This document shows, in pieces, positions 54,346 through 64,000 of a stretch of DNA of 64,000 nucleotides. Position 1 is the first letter of the stretch. Each line of letters opens with the position of its first letter. The position numbers and the translations under genes were made by a program. Below the pieces are notes generated by a model. That model had not been told where the DNA came from and ran no database searches. It worked only from the letters and a program-made list of their open reading frames with translations. This stretch comes from Psococerastis gibbosa (lineage: Eukaryota; Arthropoda; Insecta; Psocodea; Psocidae), in NCBI GenBank assembly GCA_963971405.1, contig OZ020489.1:30344290-30408289 (forward strand). The letters run 5' to 3'.

Positions 54346-54918
54346 AAGGACATGCTACGTAGAAAATTAGCATCCCAAAATTTTTTTTTTTTTTAAATTT
54401 TTATTTTTTTATATAAATAATAAAGCAAGTTATTAAAGATTTGGTTCATGTAAGTTGTAGAAGACTACTTCATGCATCATATCATAGGAAATAATAAATT
54501 TTTGATACCTTAGTTCTTTCATCGAAACCAGTGGGTACTAAAATTTTGCGTAAAATAAGATTTCTGGAATAAGTACAAAACTGAAAAGTAAAAACACCCG
54601 ATTGTATGATGCACAAAGTAGTCTTCTACAATTTAAATGAGCCATATTTCAATAAATAAGGACTTTTTGTTGTTTTTATTACTAAGCCAACCTAGCGGAG
54701 TCAATGCCATAAAGCCCTCTCTTACACTCAACTAGGAAGGCCCGGGACAGCCTGCTTTACATATGCCTTCCGAAGCATGGCCAGAAAATGTAGCGAACCA
54801 ACAACCTTTCGGGTGAAAGTCAGAGACCGTACCACTACGCTACATGTATTGACTGAATTTTTAATAACTTGCTTAGTTAATCAAATGAAAAAAGAATTTA
54901 ATTTTGGGGCATATCATC
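54346..54918. mobile_element. TTAA-flanked palindromic element interrupted by SINE-A
   Basis: AAGGACATGCTACGTAGAAA at the left; GGGGCATATCATC at the right; TTAA on both sides. GTTGTAGAAGACTACTTCAT on the left mirrors AAGTAGTCTTCTACAA near 54617. A SINE-A splits the right arm at about 54650. Confidence 0.82.
54651..54855 (-). mobile_element. SINE-A
   Basis: AATAAATAAGGAC tail at the left; the head (GGGTGAAAGTCAGAGACC, TACATGTATTGAC) is at the right. The B box is shortened: GAACCAACAACC without the GGACTC part. Confidence 0.86.
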
Positions 54919-54924
54919 TTAAAA

Positions 54925-56095
54925 ATATAGAAGCAGCTGAGCTGATCGACCATTTTACAAAGCATATCGTAAATCAAGTTTGGACTAAAGAACTTATATA
55001 ATACACTAAAAGAACCATTGGCGCTAGTGTCGCATGGTCATATGATTTCCGCCAATTTTGGGCTTACAGCAGGGGGTATTCTGTATTTTATTTCAAAACT
55101 AAGAGAAAATGCCTTTTTGTTGCCCTGTTATTATTGCCTATAATTTAATTTTGCATTTGCTACATTTCAAATTTTATAGGGTACAGTTCAGTTGTTGTTT
55201 TGGATGATTGAACTTATTTGATCCTATTGTTTATTTTTAATCCACATAATTTTCAGCTATTTTGGGAAAGCATATTTATCATAATAGTGAAGTTAGACAG
55301 CCTAAATATTTAATAAAGACACATTTTTTTTAGTTTAAAAATCTTGGGTTAGGTACCATAAGATAACTATTGAGTTTCATTAGGCGCGAAAATGTGAGGC
55401 CAAAATATGGCGGATCTTCTATTGGTCATATGGTGGTGTAGGGGCTCAGTTTGGACAATGACGGATACTTCCTCTTGTTGGTCGAGTAGATTTTCAAAAT
55501 GGAAGATTGACTGTGCCCTAGCAATCAAACTGAAAAATACTGTAATGTATAAGTAGCAACTGTTGAGTTACTATTGTATATTCTGTGTACTACAGTTAAT
55601 TACGTAATATATAGTATTCTCCCATGAGTTTACTGTGGTTTTTAATATAGCCGCCAACATTAACGAAGTTTATTACATGGGAGAGTATCTTATAGAGACT
55701 TTTTGTAATATAAAGCTTTATAGGGTCGTTGTGACATGTGAGGTAATGCCAACATGACAGTAACATACATCCAATGGCGCCGGATAACGTTTTATTATCC
55801 CCCGTATGACAATAAGCCCTAATCCTTAATTCAGGACAGCGATGGAACCAAGCTTCAACCAGTACGGGGGAGTGGCATTATGAACGTGCAACAGCGCAGC
55901 GGTTCCCAAATTACAGATCGCGTTTAGGCGCACCTCAGTGGCGGACTGGGCCGGCGAGCCCCCAACTTGCCAAAAAAAGGTGCAGAAATTAACTTGACGT
56001 AGATCCTGATTTTACGTTATTTGTGACTTCACTCAATCCAGATGAGGCAAGAAAGCAATTCAATAATTCTTAACATTGATTCATTTTTTAACAAA
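54925..56095. other. No recognisable gene
   Basis: Unique DNA. A single hAT-type-looking end CAGTGGCGGACTGGGCC at 55936 has no partner that I can find. Confidence 0.3.
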
Positions 56096-56100
56096 TCTTA

Positions 56101-56746
56101 GGCGCGGTTTCCACCGACCTCTAAGTGCAAAATACACATATGGTGACGTGGTAGCAGATATCATTAACAAAGGTGGGGTTTCCACCGACCTCTCATTGCA
56201 GAATGCAAATGACATTGACGGAAATTTTTGTTTTACTCTATGCCATAGTTAAAATTGATCAACGATCATAGAGTACAATCACAAACAAACAAACTAAAAG
56301 TAAAAAATTGCTTCATGGGATATGTTAAGTACAAACATTTTAATGGATTTCTATAAAAAGAAAATTCAAATTTCCGTCAATGTCATTTGCATTCTGCAAT
56401 AAGAGGTCGGTAGTAGTAGTAGTAGTACAGTTGGACACCCAGGCCACGGTGTGGGCCCATAGGACGTTGGACCTCCTGATTATAGTGGATTCCGAACCAC
56501 TTGGGAAACACAGTGAAGTCACACGATTAGTTCGGAGGTGACCAGGACAAGTCCTACCATGTTTCCCTACCGGCACTGTGTACACTACCAAGTTATCTGC
56601 ATCTTTGAACCTGCTCTGGTCCGCTGGATTCAACTAGGTAAGGTGGCCGGCTAAGAGGTCGGTGGAAACCCCGCCTTTATTAATGATATCTGCTACCACG
56701 TCACCGTATGTGTATTTTGCACTTAGAGGTCGGTGGAAACCGCGCC
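56101..56746. mobile_element. Harbinger-like nested palindrome interrupted by SINE-B
   Basis: Outer ends GGCGCGGTTTCCACCGACC and GGTCGGTGGAAACCGCGCC, with TTA before and TAA after. The inner palindrome starts at about 56174 with GGTGGGGTTTCCACCGACC and contains the same core as 7561 (TTGATCAACGATCATAGAG, GGGATATGTTAAGTACAAAC), but the start codon is lost (ATTGCTTC). Its outer arms differ from those of copies 1 and 2 while the core is shared. Confidence 0.85.
56412..56651 (-). mobile_element. SINE-B, full length
   Basis: 12-bp perfect duplication TAAGAGGTCGGT (56400-56411 and 56652-56663). 5' end at the right (GCCGGCCACCTTACCTAG on the minus strand); (TAC)n tail at the left (AGTAGTAGTAGTAGTAC on the plus strand). 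Lies inside a Harbinger-like element. Confidence 0.9.
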
Positions 56747-56756
56747 TAATTACAAT

Positions 56757-57000
56757 AATATAATGTTTGTGAGCCTAGGTGCTAAATTTCATCAAAATCC
56801 ATCGACTAGTTTGCCTACATTGAACAACATACAGACAGACCAACTGACTGACCCAACCGATTGACAAACAGGCGTAAAAGCTACTTTTTTTTCGTGCCTG
56901 GGACCTCAACACGTGTAACCCGACTGATGTCTCGAAATCAAAAATTTCGACCAACACATATATAGCTTTTCTTATACTGCGTATAAATATGAAAGCAATA
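56757..57000 (+). mobile_element. RP retroposon, 5'-truncated copy
   Basis: CTAAATTTCATCAAAATCC, a short CAGACAGACC block, GGGACCTCAACACGTGTAAC and ATATGAAAGCAATAATAGG at the 3' end. The microsatellite is nearly lost here. Confidence 0.72.
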
Positions 57001-57004
57001 ATAG

Positions 57005-57450
57005 GAGCAGTAAAGAAAACTGTGTATGCCGTTTGAAAACTGTGCGGGCCGTATGAAAAAGAATGCGAAAGTCGTAAGTGCGACCAGGGCGAACGATTTC
57101 ATGAATGCATGATTATTCATACGTTCAAATAACCATTAGGTACTTCATTACTTTCAATTCTTTGTCAGGCAGTACATAAGGAGCTAAATAAACATCCCCA
57201 TTGCAATCTTACAAAGAATACTGCACGAAGCATATAGAGTGCAGTATGTGATAATATTTTTGAATCAATAAAAAATACAATATTATAATTAGGTTCGGTT
57301 GGTTGTTAAAAAAATGAAATTCTGACTAGACAATAAATCAAACTGCGGATGTTTTTGAGTAGTAGCCTCTTGTGAGATAACCAAACATATTAATATTCAA
57401 TCTTATATACATACAACATGAAAATCAACCTGAGCGCACTTCATTTGACG
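57005..57450. other. No recognisable feature
   Basis: Unique AT-rich DNA. Confidence 0.3.
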
Positions 57451-57460
57451 GCTGTGCTGA

Positions 57461-57579
57461 GGCGGGGTTTCCACATACGTCAATGACGTGGTAGCAGAAT
57501 TTTTAGTATGCCTTTAATGTCTGCTAAACCTTCAATTTCACATTTCTCATTGACGATTGACGTATGTGGAAACCCCGCC
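57461..57579. mobile_element. Harbinger-like palindromic MITE (119 bp)
   Basis: GGCGGGGTTTCCACATACG to CGTATGTGGAAACCCCGCC, flanked by TGA and TAA. Contains TGACGTGGTAGCAGA and a truncated mirror. Confidence 0.84.
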
Positions 57580-57907
57580 TAACTCCAAGGGATGCACATT
57601 CCACGTGAATGAACCAGAAATAACCACCCCATCAGACAAGCAGGCAAGGCTCTCTCTACTGGTGGAAGGGGTAGCTCCCCCCCCCCCCCATCTCGCCTTT
57701 AGACAAATAAGAGACATTTTCGAAATGGGGATACGACAAGGTTACATCTCAAGTTCAAAGCATCTTCTTCCCCCTTAATGGAGGGGTGAAGGTGAAAGGA
57801 AAAGCATACTGTTTGGTGCTGTGGTATCATTTTCACGGAGTCCTCCGGTTCTAATTGCAAATAGAGATTATTGTCAATGTGATTTTCATTAATGGATGAG
57901 TGGAATC

Positions 57908-58010
57908 CAGGATAATAGCGTACTTCCAAACGTTTCGTCAACATCTGCGGTCGACATCTTAGACCTCTAAGATTGTATGTCGGAGGCTCAGTATAGGAAC
58001 TCAGTTGATC
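57908..58010. mobile_element. Foldback (ACTTCCAAACGTTT family) fragment
   Basis: TACTTCCAAACGTTTCGTCA, CATCTGCGGTCGACATCTT and TGTATGTCGGAGGCTCAG correspond to the left part of 9310-9455; the right arm is missing. Confidence 0.55.
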
Positions 58011-58019
58011 AGTCTGATA

Positions 58020-58403
58020 GGTGCCCATTCCATTGACCGGCTAGGGCTATTTCCAAAAACGGTGACGTGGTAGCAGACATTCAAGACTTAGGTGGCGTTT
58101 CCACCGACCTAGCATTGCAGAATTGATGGAAATGTTTATTTTCCTCAATGCCATAGTTAGAATTGATCAATGATCATACAGTAAAATCACAAACAAACAA
58201 ACTAAAATTAAAAAATGGCGTCATGGGATATGTTAAGTACAAACATTTTAATAGATTTCTATAAAAAGAAAAATTCTAATTTCCGTCAATGTCATTTGCA
58301 TTCTGCAATGCGAGGTTGATGGAAACGCCACCTAAGTCTTGAATGTCTGCTACCACGTCACCGTTTTTGGAAATAGCCCTACCCGGTCAATGGAATGGGC
58401 GCC
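58020..58403. mobile_element. Harbinger-like nested palindrome (long form), copy 3
   Basis: 384 bp, GGTGCCCATTCCATTGACC to GGTCAATGGAATGGGCGCC, flanked by ATA and TTA. Inner palindrome from about 58091. The core ATG is at 58215 on the plus strand with the same short peptide as copy 1. Confidence 0.86.
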
Positions 58404-58489
58404 TTAGGGGGTTGACAAGTTTCTGGGACCGGCTTTGAGTGACAACGTTATGGAGGCGAATGATATGCCGACTACAGTGACGATAAGAA

Positions 58490-58790
58490 AATTATTCTTC
58501 TTCTTCTTCTACAGCCGACGACCGTCCTTGGCTGGTAGGCCATTTGACGCCGTTACGCATAGTAGAGCTGAGTCATTCCCTCCTGTGTCGTAGATTCGGT
58601 TTTCTACCTCAAAGCCAATGCAGCTGAATAGGTGCTAGGAAACAGAGGAGGCATTCGTGTGAATCAGCATTCAGCGATACCTATTCTGTTGAGGTGGCTC
58701 TGGAGGTAGACGTGCCCTGTGGCCATTCGGAACGATGCCACAGCGATGTCCCGGCTCAAGTTGCTGGGGATGGTGTCTGTATATTGATAA
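58490..58790 (-). pseudogene. LINE RNase H/zinc-knuckle end with (GAA)n tail
   Basis: The minus-strand frame contains DIAVASFRMATGHVYLQSHL then NRIGIAEC, and further on QLYYA-RRQMACQPRTVVG before a GAAGAAGAAGAAGAA tail. R...A..R..TGH.YL..HL.RIGI..C is the segment between RNase H and the last zinc-knuckle in Jockey-type LINEs. Frameshifts separate the two blocks. Homologous to 39281-39440 and, for the TGH.YL..HL.RI block, to the repeated unit at 41240-41708. Confidence 0.72.
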
Positions 58791-58848
58791 GAATTAGTCG
58801 AAGGGCGGACACAGCTATTTCTGTAAAGGTTTTAGGAGAAGGATGCTG

Positions 58849-59117
58849 GCGCGTCCTGTTCCATTTGGCGTTAGCGCCATTTAGAGGGGTCATCCACGAC
58901 TACGCTGAACCAGTCGCTCCAAATCTTTCAAATTGTACATACAGTGTGACGATATGGAAGAGGTACTTTTACCCTGTACAATTTGAAAGATTTGGAGCGA
59001 CTGGTTCAGCGAAGTCGTGGATGACCCCTCTAAATGGCGCTAACGCCAAATGGAACAGGACGCGCCATTTGGCTTGGCGCGAGTCCATTTGGAGTCTCGT
59101 GAATGGCCAGCTTTACA
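58849..59117. mobile_element. Foldback element (AAAGCTGGCCATTCACG family), 5'-cut copy
   Basis: Arms GGCGTTAGCGCCATTTAGAG and GGTCATCCACGACTACGC mirror around about 58955. The right end AATGGCCAGCTTTA is intact; the left end is missing before 58849. Confidence 0.8.
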
Positions 59118-59199
59118 AAAAGGTTACAAAAAGCCATATTCTGCAGTAATGTCGTAGAATTCCGAACGGCTTCGACTTAGAGAGAAAAAAAGGAACTCT

Positions 59200-59506
59200 T
59201 AAAGCTGGCCATTCACGTGGGCTCCAAATGGACTCGCGCCAAGCCAAATGGCGCGTCCTGCTCCATTTGGCGTTAGCGCCATTTAGAGGGGTCATCCACC
59301 ACTATGCTGAAGCAGTCGCTCCAAATCTTTCAAATTGTAAAGTGTAAAAGTACCTCTTCCATATCGTCACAATTTGAAAGATCTGGAGCGACTGGTTCAG
59401 CGTAGTGGTGAATGACCCCTCTAAATGGCGCTAACGCCAAATGGAACAGGGCGCGCCATTTGGCTTGGCGCAGGTCCGTTTGGAGCCCTCGTGAATGGCC
59501 AGCTTT
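59200..59506. mobile_element. Foldback element (AAAGCTGGCCATTCACG family), complete copy
   Basis: Ends TAAAGCTGGCCATTCACG and CGTGAATGGCCAGCTTTA, fully palindromic for about 307 bp, with CAAGCCAAATGGCGCG and GGCGTTAGCGCCATTTAGAG in the arms. TA at each end could be a duplication. It lies only 82 bp from the first copy in the same layout. Confidence 0.85.
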
Positions 59507-59509
59507 AGA

Positions 59510-60120
59510 GTTATGATCTATACTGACTAATACTAAAGTTACCTACAAAAGTTGCATAACCAATAGGGCAAACTGTCCAGAAACTATTATTTGAGATAAT
59601 TATGTAGATAATTTCATTTAGGGCTATACCTGTAGCCTCCCCAAGATATATACGTCGTATAGTGGAAGCGGCATAAACTTCGTTCACGATGGATGGTTGA
59701 ATGGTAGGGAACAAATGCAGCGATCCTGTTGTTGTGGTATATAGAGCGCAATATGGTTGTTGCGGAAGCATGAAGCGAAACCGCTAGCTCCCATCCACTG
59801 CAGCAATTCGAATAATAACAATTCTGCCCAAGGCTCTTAGACGGACTGTCAGTAAACATTTCTGATTTCATAGACAGTACGTACAGCATTGAAACAACAA
59901 TCAAGCATTGATGTAACACGTATGCTTGTATTTTCAATTGAAATGAGTTGAATCTTAAGACCGTACTACTGGTGTAAGGGTTAGACAATGCGGAGAATTT
60001 ACTTCACAAATTTGGCGCAAATACTTTAGGATTAGAGGTTTTGCTTCATAGGGTATAATATGTGGTTCAGTGGTTCAGGACTTGAAGTATGCATAGAAAC
60101 CCTCGCAAGAATGACCTATA
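59510..60120. other. No recognisable gene
   Basis: Overlapping minus-strand frames of 86 and 124 codons (59511-59771, 59614-59988) have no known motif. Confidence 0.25.
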
Positions 60121-60129
60121 CTGATTTTG

Positions 60130-60213
60130 TGAGCGAAAATTTCGACCATCACAAAGCTATCTTAGAAAGAGTCCTTATAAGAACTTACAATATAATATAG
60201 TAAAGGAAAGCAA
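60130..60213 (+). mobile_element. RP retroposon 3'-end fragment
   Basis: AAAATTTCGACCATCACAAA then TAAAGGAAAGCAATAATG; the ATAAATT part of the end is lost. Heavily 5'-truncated. Confidence 0.6.
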
Positions 60214-60447
60214 TAATGTCAATATGTTATTACTCCGATACCCTCATTCTTGTGTTAATGCCTAGACATTGTAACGCAAATTCTTGTATTAAAAATGGGA
60301 TGACCTTGCAGTCTCCCCTATCATTTATATAATGAAAAGAAAGGTTTATTATTATTATTTTGTAGAATACAGTAGCTTAATATCTGACATAATAAATTGA
60401 AATTTGAAGTTGAAGTTAGATTAAGTTAACAATTTTAAGGTACTAAC

Positions 60448-60550
60448 GGAAATTAGAGGATATAAAAAAGATTGGCCTTGGCGAAATTCGAACCCACGAT
60501 CTACACTTAACCGGGGCGTCTTCTTGACCGCTGGACCACCAGCCCCAACA
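60448..60550 (-). mobile_element. SINE-D (tRNA-derived), copy 1
   Basis: The minus strand starts GTTGGGGCTGGTGGTCC and has A box TGGTCCAGCGG and B box GGTTCGAATTT, spaced as in a tRNA, then a short tail with TATATCCTCTAATTTCC. Shares ATCGTGGGTTCGAAT with copy 2. Confidence 0.72.
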
Positions 60551-60813
60551 AGAACAGTTGATATGCATATAAGTACGGTACCCTACATAAGTATATAAGT
60601 AGAGGTACTTATATGATCGACTTGACATGATTCGTAATGTTAGACAGGTTAGCACCTTAGCTACCCAACTATCCAACCGAACACGTCTGTGAGCTTACAT
60701 ACTTAATGCCATAAAGGTAATGCTTTACACATTATAATGCAATATTATATGTTGTATAAAACACTGACATTAAATTAACGTTGGTTGAAGAGGTAACCTC
60801 CACGTAATAACCA

Positions 60814-60920
60814 AAATTAGAGGATATAGAACAACTAGGTTTGGCGGTATTCGAACCCACGATCTACATCTGTGCCTCAGTACTGGCAGAGTATCCTATG
60901 CCATGACCACAGCTCTATTC
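60814..60920 (-). mobile_element. SINE-D (tRNA-derived), copy 2
   Basis: The minus strand has GTGGTCATGGCATAGGAT (A box region), GATCGTGGGTTCGAATACC (B box) and the TATATCCTCTAATTTTGG tail. Confidence 0.72.
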
Positions 60921-61039
60921 GGAATGTTCTGCCACACTTTTCCTACCAATGAAACTAAGATACTAATCCTACTAATACTACGGTATTTTTGTATAACAAA
61001 TGTATTGCATGTTGTATGACTATATTGATTGATTAATCC

Positions 61040-61118
61040 GAGTTGGGTCGCGTTTCGAACCTCGACCTTATGTTTCATAGTTTAATTCGCTACCAACTGG
61101 ACTTTTCCTGACCAACAG
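61040..61118 (-). mobile_element. tRNA-like SINE fragment
   Basis: The minus strand reads CAGTTGGTAGCGAATT then GGTCGAGGTTCGAAACGC. A-box- and B-box-like blocks have tRNA spacing. No tail match to copies 1 and 2. Confidence 0.45.
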
Positions 61119-61124
61119 GGATGA

Positions 61125-61885
61125 TGGACCTATGAACTTATACCACAGGTTGTACAATAGTGGGCCAAATGAATAGTATCTGCTAGCTCCCTACGGAATA
61201 CAGCGGTGAATTCACTGATTTAACAGACGAAGATGCATGGAAGTTAGGGCAGCAGAATCCGAGAAAATCTAATCAGAGTTAAGCAAGAACCGTCTACGTT
61301 TGATGGCTAACTACCCCAGCGGCATGACCCACATTCCCTTATTGTGTCCTTGTTCTTAGATAGAATGAAGAATAGCATGGGCCAAGCTTAGATAATAAAA
61401 CTGGACGCCTGGACCGATGCTTTGAAAAAATTAAGAAGAAATCAATTATCCGTTTTTAGCCCTTAACTGGTCTGTGTCCAATCAGTATAGCAGTAGGTGT
61501 TTTACCTTTAATTTCCCACAAAATGTTTTTGCGACAGCAGACGCTGCATATGGTGTAGACAACAAAATGATAAGGAAACAGTTTCGCTGTGTTTTCATTC
61601 GGGTAGGTGTTTTCTGATTTTGGTAAGGTATTAGATGCATAAGTAAGAATTGTAATGGATATTACCAAATATTTTAATTTTGTATTTTTTTCCAACGCCA
61701 GCTATCAGCATTTCGGCTGTAAGCAACCCTGTCAGCCTGGTGGGGGGAGTGAGTCTGTTAATTAACTTGAGGCACCCTAAGGGCAGACTCATTCACCTCA
61801 GGGAGAAGGGGAGTTGATGACAGGATGGGCCTCCTAATTAAGTAAGTAAGGAAGTAAGTAAATAGTATATTACAGTTTTTTTAAT
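61125..61885. other. No recognisable feature
   Basis: Includes a GTAA-type run near 61842-61862. No gene supported. Confidence 0.3.
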
Positions 61886-61890
61886 TATAT

Positions 61891-62092
61891 TAGTGGATTC
61901 CGAACCAGCACTTGGGGAACATAGTAAAGACACACGATTAATTAGGAGGTGACCAAGACTCGACACGCACTGAAAATGAGCGCGTTTTCATGTCCCACCA
62001 TGTTCCCCTGTCAACGCTGTGCACACAACCAAGTTAACTGCAGTTGTTCTGGTTTGTTCTGATGGATTTAACTTGGTACGACGGGTGGCGCC
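61891..62092 (-). mobile_element. SINE-B with 30-bp insertion
   Basis: TAGTGGATTCCGAACCAGC, GATTAATTAGGAGGTGACC, ATGTTCCCCTGTCAACGC and AACTTGGTACGACGGGTGGC follow SINE-B order on the minus strand. About 30 bp (TCGACACGCACTGAAAATG...) are extra near 61958. 3' tail missing. Confidence 0.75.
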
Positions 62093-62156
62093 AAAAAGGA
62101 TATACTACAGTAGTAAGCTATCTGAATCGGGATGAACCCAGGTGGGACACTTCAGT

Positions 62157-62369
62157 ACATAGTTGTGCCCAGGGGTGTGGTCCATGGGGTCCGGACCTCC
62201 CCCCATCCGAAATAACTTTTTTTATGTAAACCTGTATTGTTAGAAGAATTGGAATAAAATTATTTGAGTTTGAACACTGGATATACCTAATGGACTTTCA
62301 TTAATAAATTACTTAAAAAACATTTTGGACCCCCCCTCCCCCCGAAATCAAAACGTGGGCACGGCCTTG
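62157..62369. mobile_element. hAT-like G-rich element, degraded ends
   Basis: TTGTGCCCAGGGGTGTGGTC and GGGGTCCGGACC on the left; ACGTGGGCACGGCCTTG on the right. Ends correspond to 40836-40982, but the flanking duplication is imperfect. Confidence 0.68.
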
Positions 62370-62374
62370 CAGTT

Positions 62375-63480
62375 CAATACCTAATAAACGATTAGGTGTT
62401 TAATGATATACAGTTTCATATCACCGCACAACTTTAATAGTATAATTAACCATATAGCAAAAGAGGGAAAATAAATCTGTAAAACCCGGCCACACTGCGA
62501 GAGGGATTTGTCTCAGAAACATAGGAAGTAGTCGCTAACTAATTTAATAACTGAATTACTGAGGTGGAACGGAACCTCAAGAACTTATAATACAACAAAA
62601 AAATTATAAACTCAGCACGAAAGAAATTTGCAGAAGTTTTTCCAATTACCTGAACATTTAATTTCAGTTTTTCCTTAACAACAGCCAAAGGCTACTACTG
62701 CATAATCACTCAGTTTTGCCGGTAGAAATTATAACCGGTTTTTACTCAATTTATAAAATATATAAATGGTACAATATATCATTAATATTTAGAGGCTTCA
62801 TATAGGTAAGAATCGAGTATTTCATAACTTCGTATTACATAGGGTTTGTGTGGTTTTCTGCGATAGCTCAGGAAATAAAAATAAGTACCTAACTCACAAC
62901 AGGGGCGTATCCTAATAAGCTAATAACTAGGAACTCCAAATTACGCTCCTGGAAGTTTAGGTACCTATGAAATGAGAGTGGACAGTATGAAAATAATATG
63001 ATTTGGTAAGAGAATAAGAGATAAAAAAATAAGCCTACCGTATACTCTGCTTAGTAGTACAGAAGGTAGACCTATTATAATATGTAATGTATAGCGTGGT
63101 GCTGTAAGGTGTCTGGGTGTATGTGTTTTAAGTGAATAGGCTACGCTACTCATCTACTGCTGGAGTCCGTGGCTTGCAAAGTATCCGCAGGAATCGCAGC
63201 AGGGGCGAGCACAATAAACACTGTTTAATATAACGAATAATAACACAAACACGAGAATACTACAACCACAACTAATAAAATTAATGTAAATTAACAATAG
63301 GTATATAATTAAATAAATATAGAACCTATCGGAGCCGATACAATATTAAGACTGAATGTAGAGTGCGGGGATGAGTACCTAGCCGAATTTAGGGGTAGGT
63401 AGATACCTCTGCGACAACAACCCGCAACTATGCTTAGCTTTTAAAATGCGAGGCATTCACGGACAGTTTGTAATTTTAAT
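62375..63480. other. Mostly unique DNA with a 42-bp repeat copy
   Basis: At 62806-62846, GGTAAGAATCGAGTATTTC and the following 20 bp recur at 63762-63802. Nothing else is recognisable. Confidence 0.35.
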
Positions 63481-63486
63481 TGTAAT

Positions 63487-63715
63487 TTTTGAAGGACTTT
63501 TTATGGGTCCCTTGTCCACTACCAATGACCCCATGGATTTCGAACATTATTTGTATTGTTTCCGTATGCATTTTTGGCGATTGGCAAGCTGGTATGCGTT
63601 CTCGATGTCAACTTACACCGGCTACAAGCGATAATGGACAAGCTGAGCCAAGCTTACCATTCACGCAATGAAGCAGGCGAAAGCATGACTTACCCAAATA
63701 CAGGTACGTGTCTAA
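63487..63715. repeat. U1 dispersed repeat, copy 2
   Basis: Best match to 9055-9300: ACCAATGACCCCATGGATTT, TTGTATTGTTTCCGTATGC, CCGGCTACAAGCGATAATGG and GAAGCAGGCGAAAGCATGAC. A 109-codon frame (63556-63885) begins here and continues to the right into DNA not shared with the other copies; it has no domain that I recognise. Confidence 0.68.
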
Positions 63716-63761
63716 ATAATATACATACTATAAACAGTAAATACCTATTTAGTGGTTTCAA

Positions 63762-63802
63762 AGGTAAGAATCGAGTATTTCAGAACTTTGTATTACCTAG
63801 AC
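63762..63802. repeat. Second copy of 42-bp direct repeat
   Basis: Matches 62806-62846, about 950 bp upstream, with few changes. Confidence 0.65.
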
Positions 63803-64000
63803 ATCATGCTACAATATATGGTCAAATGGCTAAGACAACGAGTGGTGGCTATGCAATCTACGAGCTCAAACGCACCAAGTCATAAAAATTTGTTATGTTG
63901 AAGAATTAGAGGACTATTTCATACACATATACTATAAGGGCCTATTTTTTTATTTTTTTATTGTTTGGTGTTGCTGCAGTGCAGTGCATTTATCCGTTTT

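Noticed and set aside
60463-60545. Possible tRNA gene
   Set aside because: Boxes A and B are well placed, but the acceptor arms do not pair well, and a shared 3' tail with 60814 marks it as a SINE.

Overview
The window reads as intergenic or intronic DNA from a repeat-rich animal genome, most likely an arthropod. It is AT-rich with no operons or dense ORFs. Its open frames are short, and nearly all fall inside repeats. The arthropod guess rests on the kinds of LINE C-termini present, on a repeat tail containing the motif CCAAATTTCATCAAAATCGG followed by a (CAGA)n block (a combination I associate with arthropod repeats), and on a Penelope-like element. The species cannot be named, and I found no host protein-coding gene that I can support.

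The window is essentially a layered mosaic of transposable elements. (1) DNA-transposon derivatives dominate: eleven palindromic elements with GGCG...CGCC termini and mostly TAA/TTA-type 3-bp target duplications (PIF/Harbinger-like), several elements with 8-bp duplications and G/C homopolymer runs (hAT-like), a TTAA-flanked family, a TA-flanked family whose ends read TAGTCCAC, and several other foldbacks. (2) Retroposons: a tRNA-derived SINE with a perfect B box (about 13 copies), a second SINE with 12-14 bp target duplications (5 copies or fragments), a third tRNA-like SINE (6 copies), a fourth tRNA-like group (2-3 copies), and a non-coding retroposon of about 0.87 kb (7 copies, 3 full length) with a built-in variable microsatellite. 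(3) Decayed LINE 3' ends with recognisable reverse-transcriptase, RNase H or zinc-knuckle tail motifs at about 12 kb, 18 kb, 22.5 kb, 26.7 kb, 39.3 kb, 41.5 kb, 46.7 kb, 51 kb, 52 kb and 58.6 kb. (4) A 5'-truncated Penelope-like element at 19.9-21.7 kb. It keeps the YVDD reverse-transcriptase core and a GIY-YIG endonuclease, has inverted terminal repeats and a 13-bp target duplication, and has a coding-free relative at 9.5 kb.

Layout: 0-5 kb retroposon tail, palindromes and LINE scraps; 5-11 kb hAT-like and Harbinger-like palindromes plus the small Penelope-type palindrome; 11-18.4 kb SINEs, LINE tails and a TTAA element; 18.4-22 kb unique DNA, then the Penelope element; 22-27 kb LINE and SINE remains plus a three-unit satellite of about 216 bp; 27-36 kb SINE fragments, hAT-like and Harbinger-like elements, a full retroposon and clustered SINE-A copies; 36-44 kb palindromes and a triplicated LINE zinc-knuckle segment; 44-54 kb two full retroposons and LINE pieces; 54-60 kb nested palindromes; 60-64 kb tRNA-like SINEs and a fragment family of unknown type.

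The most interesting signals are: the modular Harbinger-like palindromes, whose long forms carry a conserved ATG and a short peptide resembling the start of a MADF/Myb-like protein; the roughly 0.87-kb retroposon that has transposon-like inverted ends but retroposon-like 5' truncation; the in-frame triplication of a LINE segment that is open on both strands; and nested insertions with clean target duplications that give a relative order of activity.
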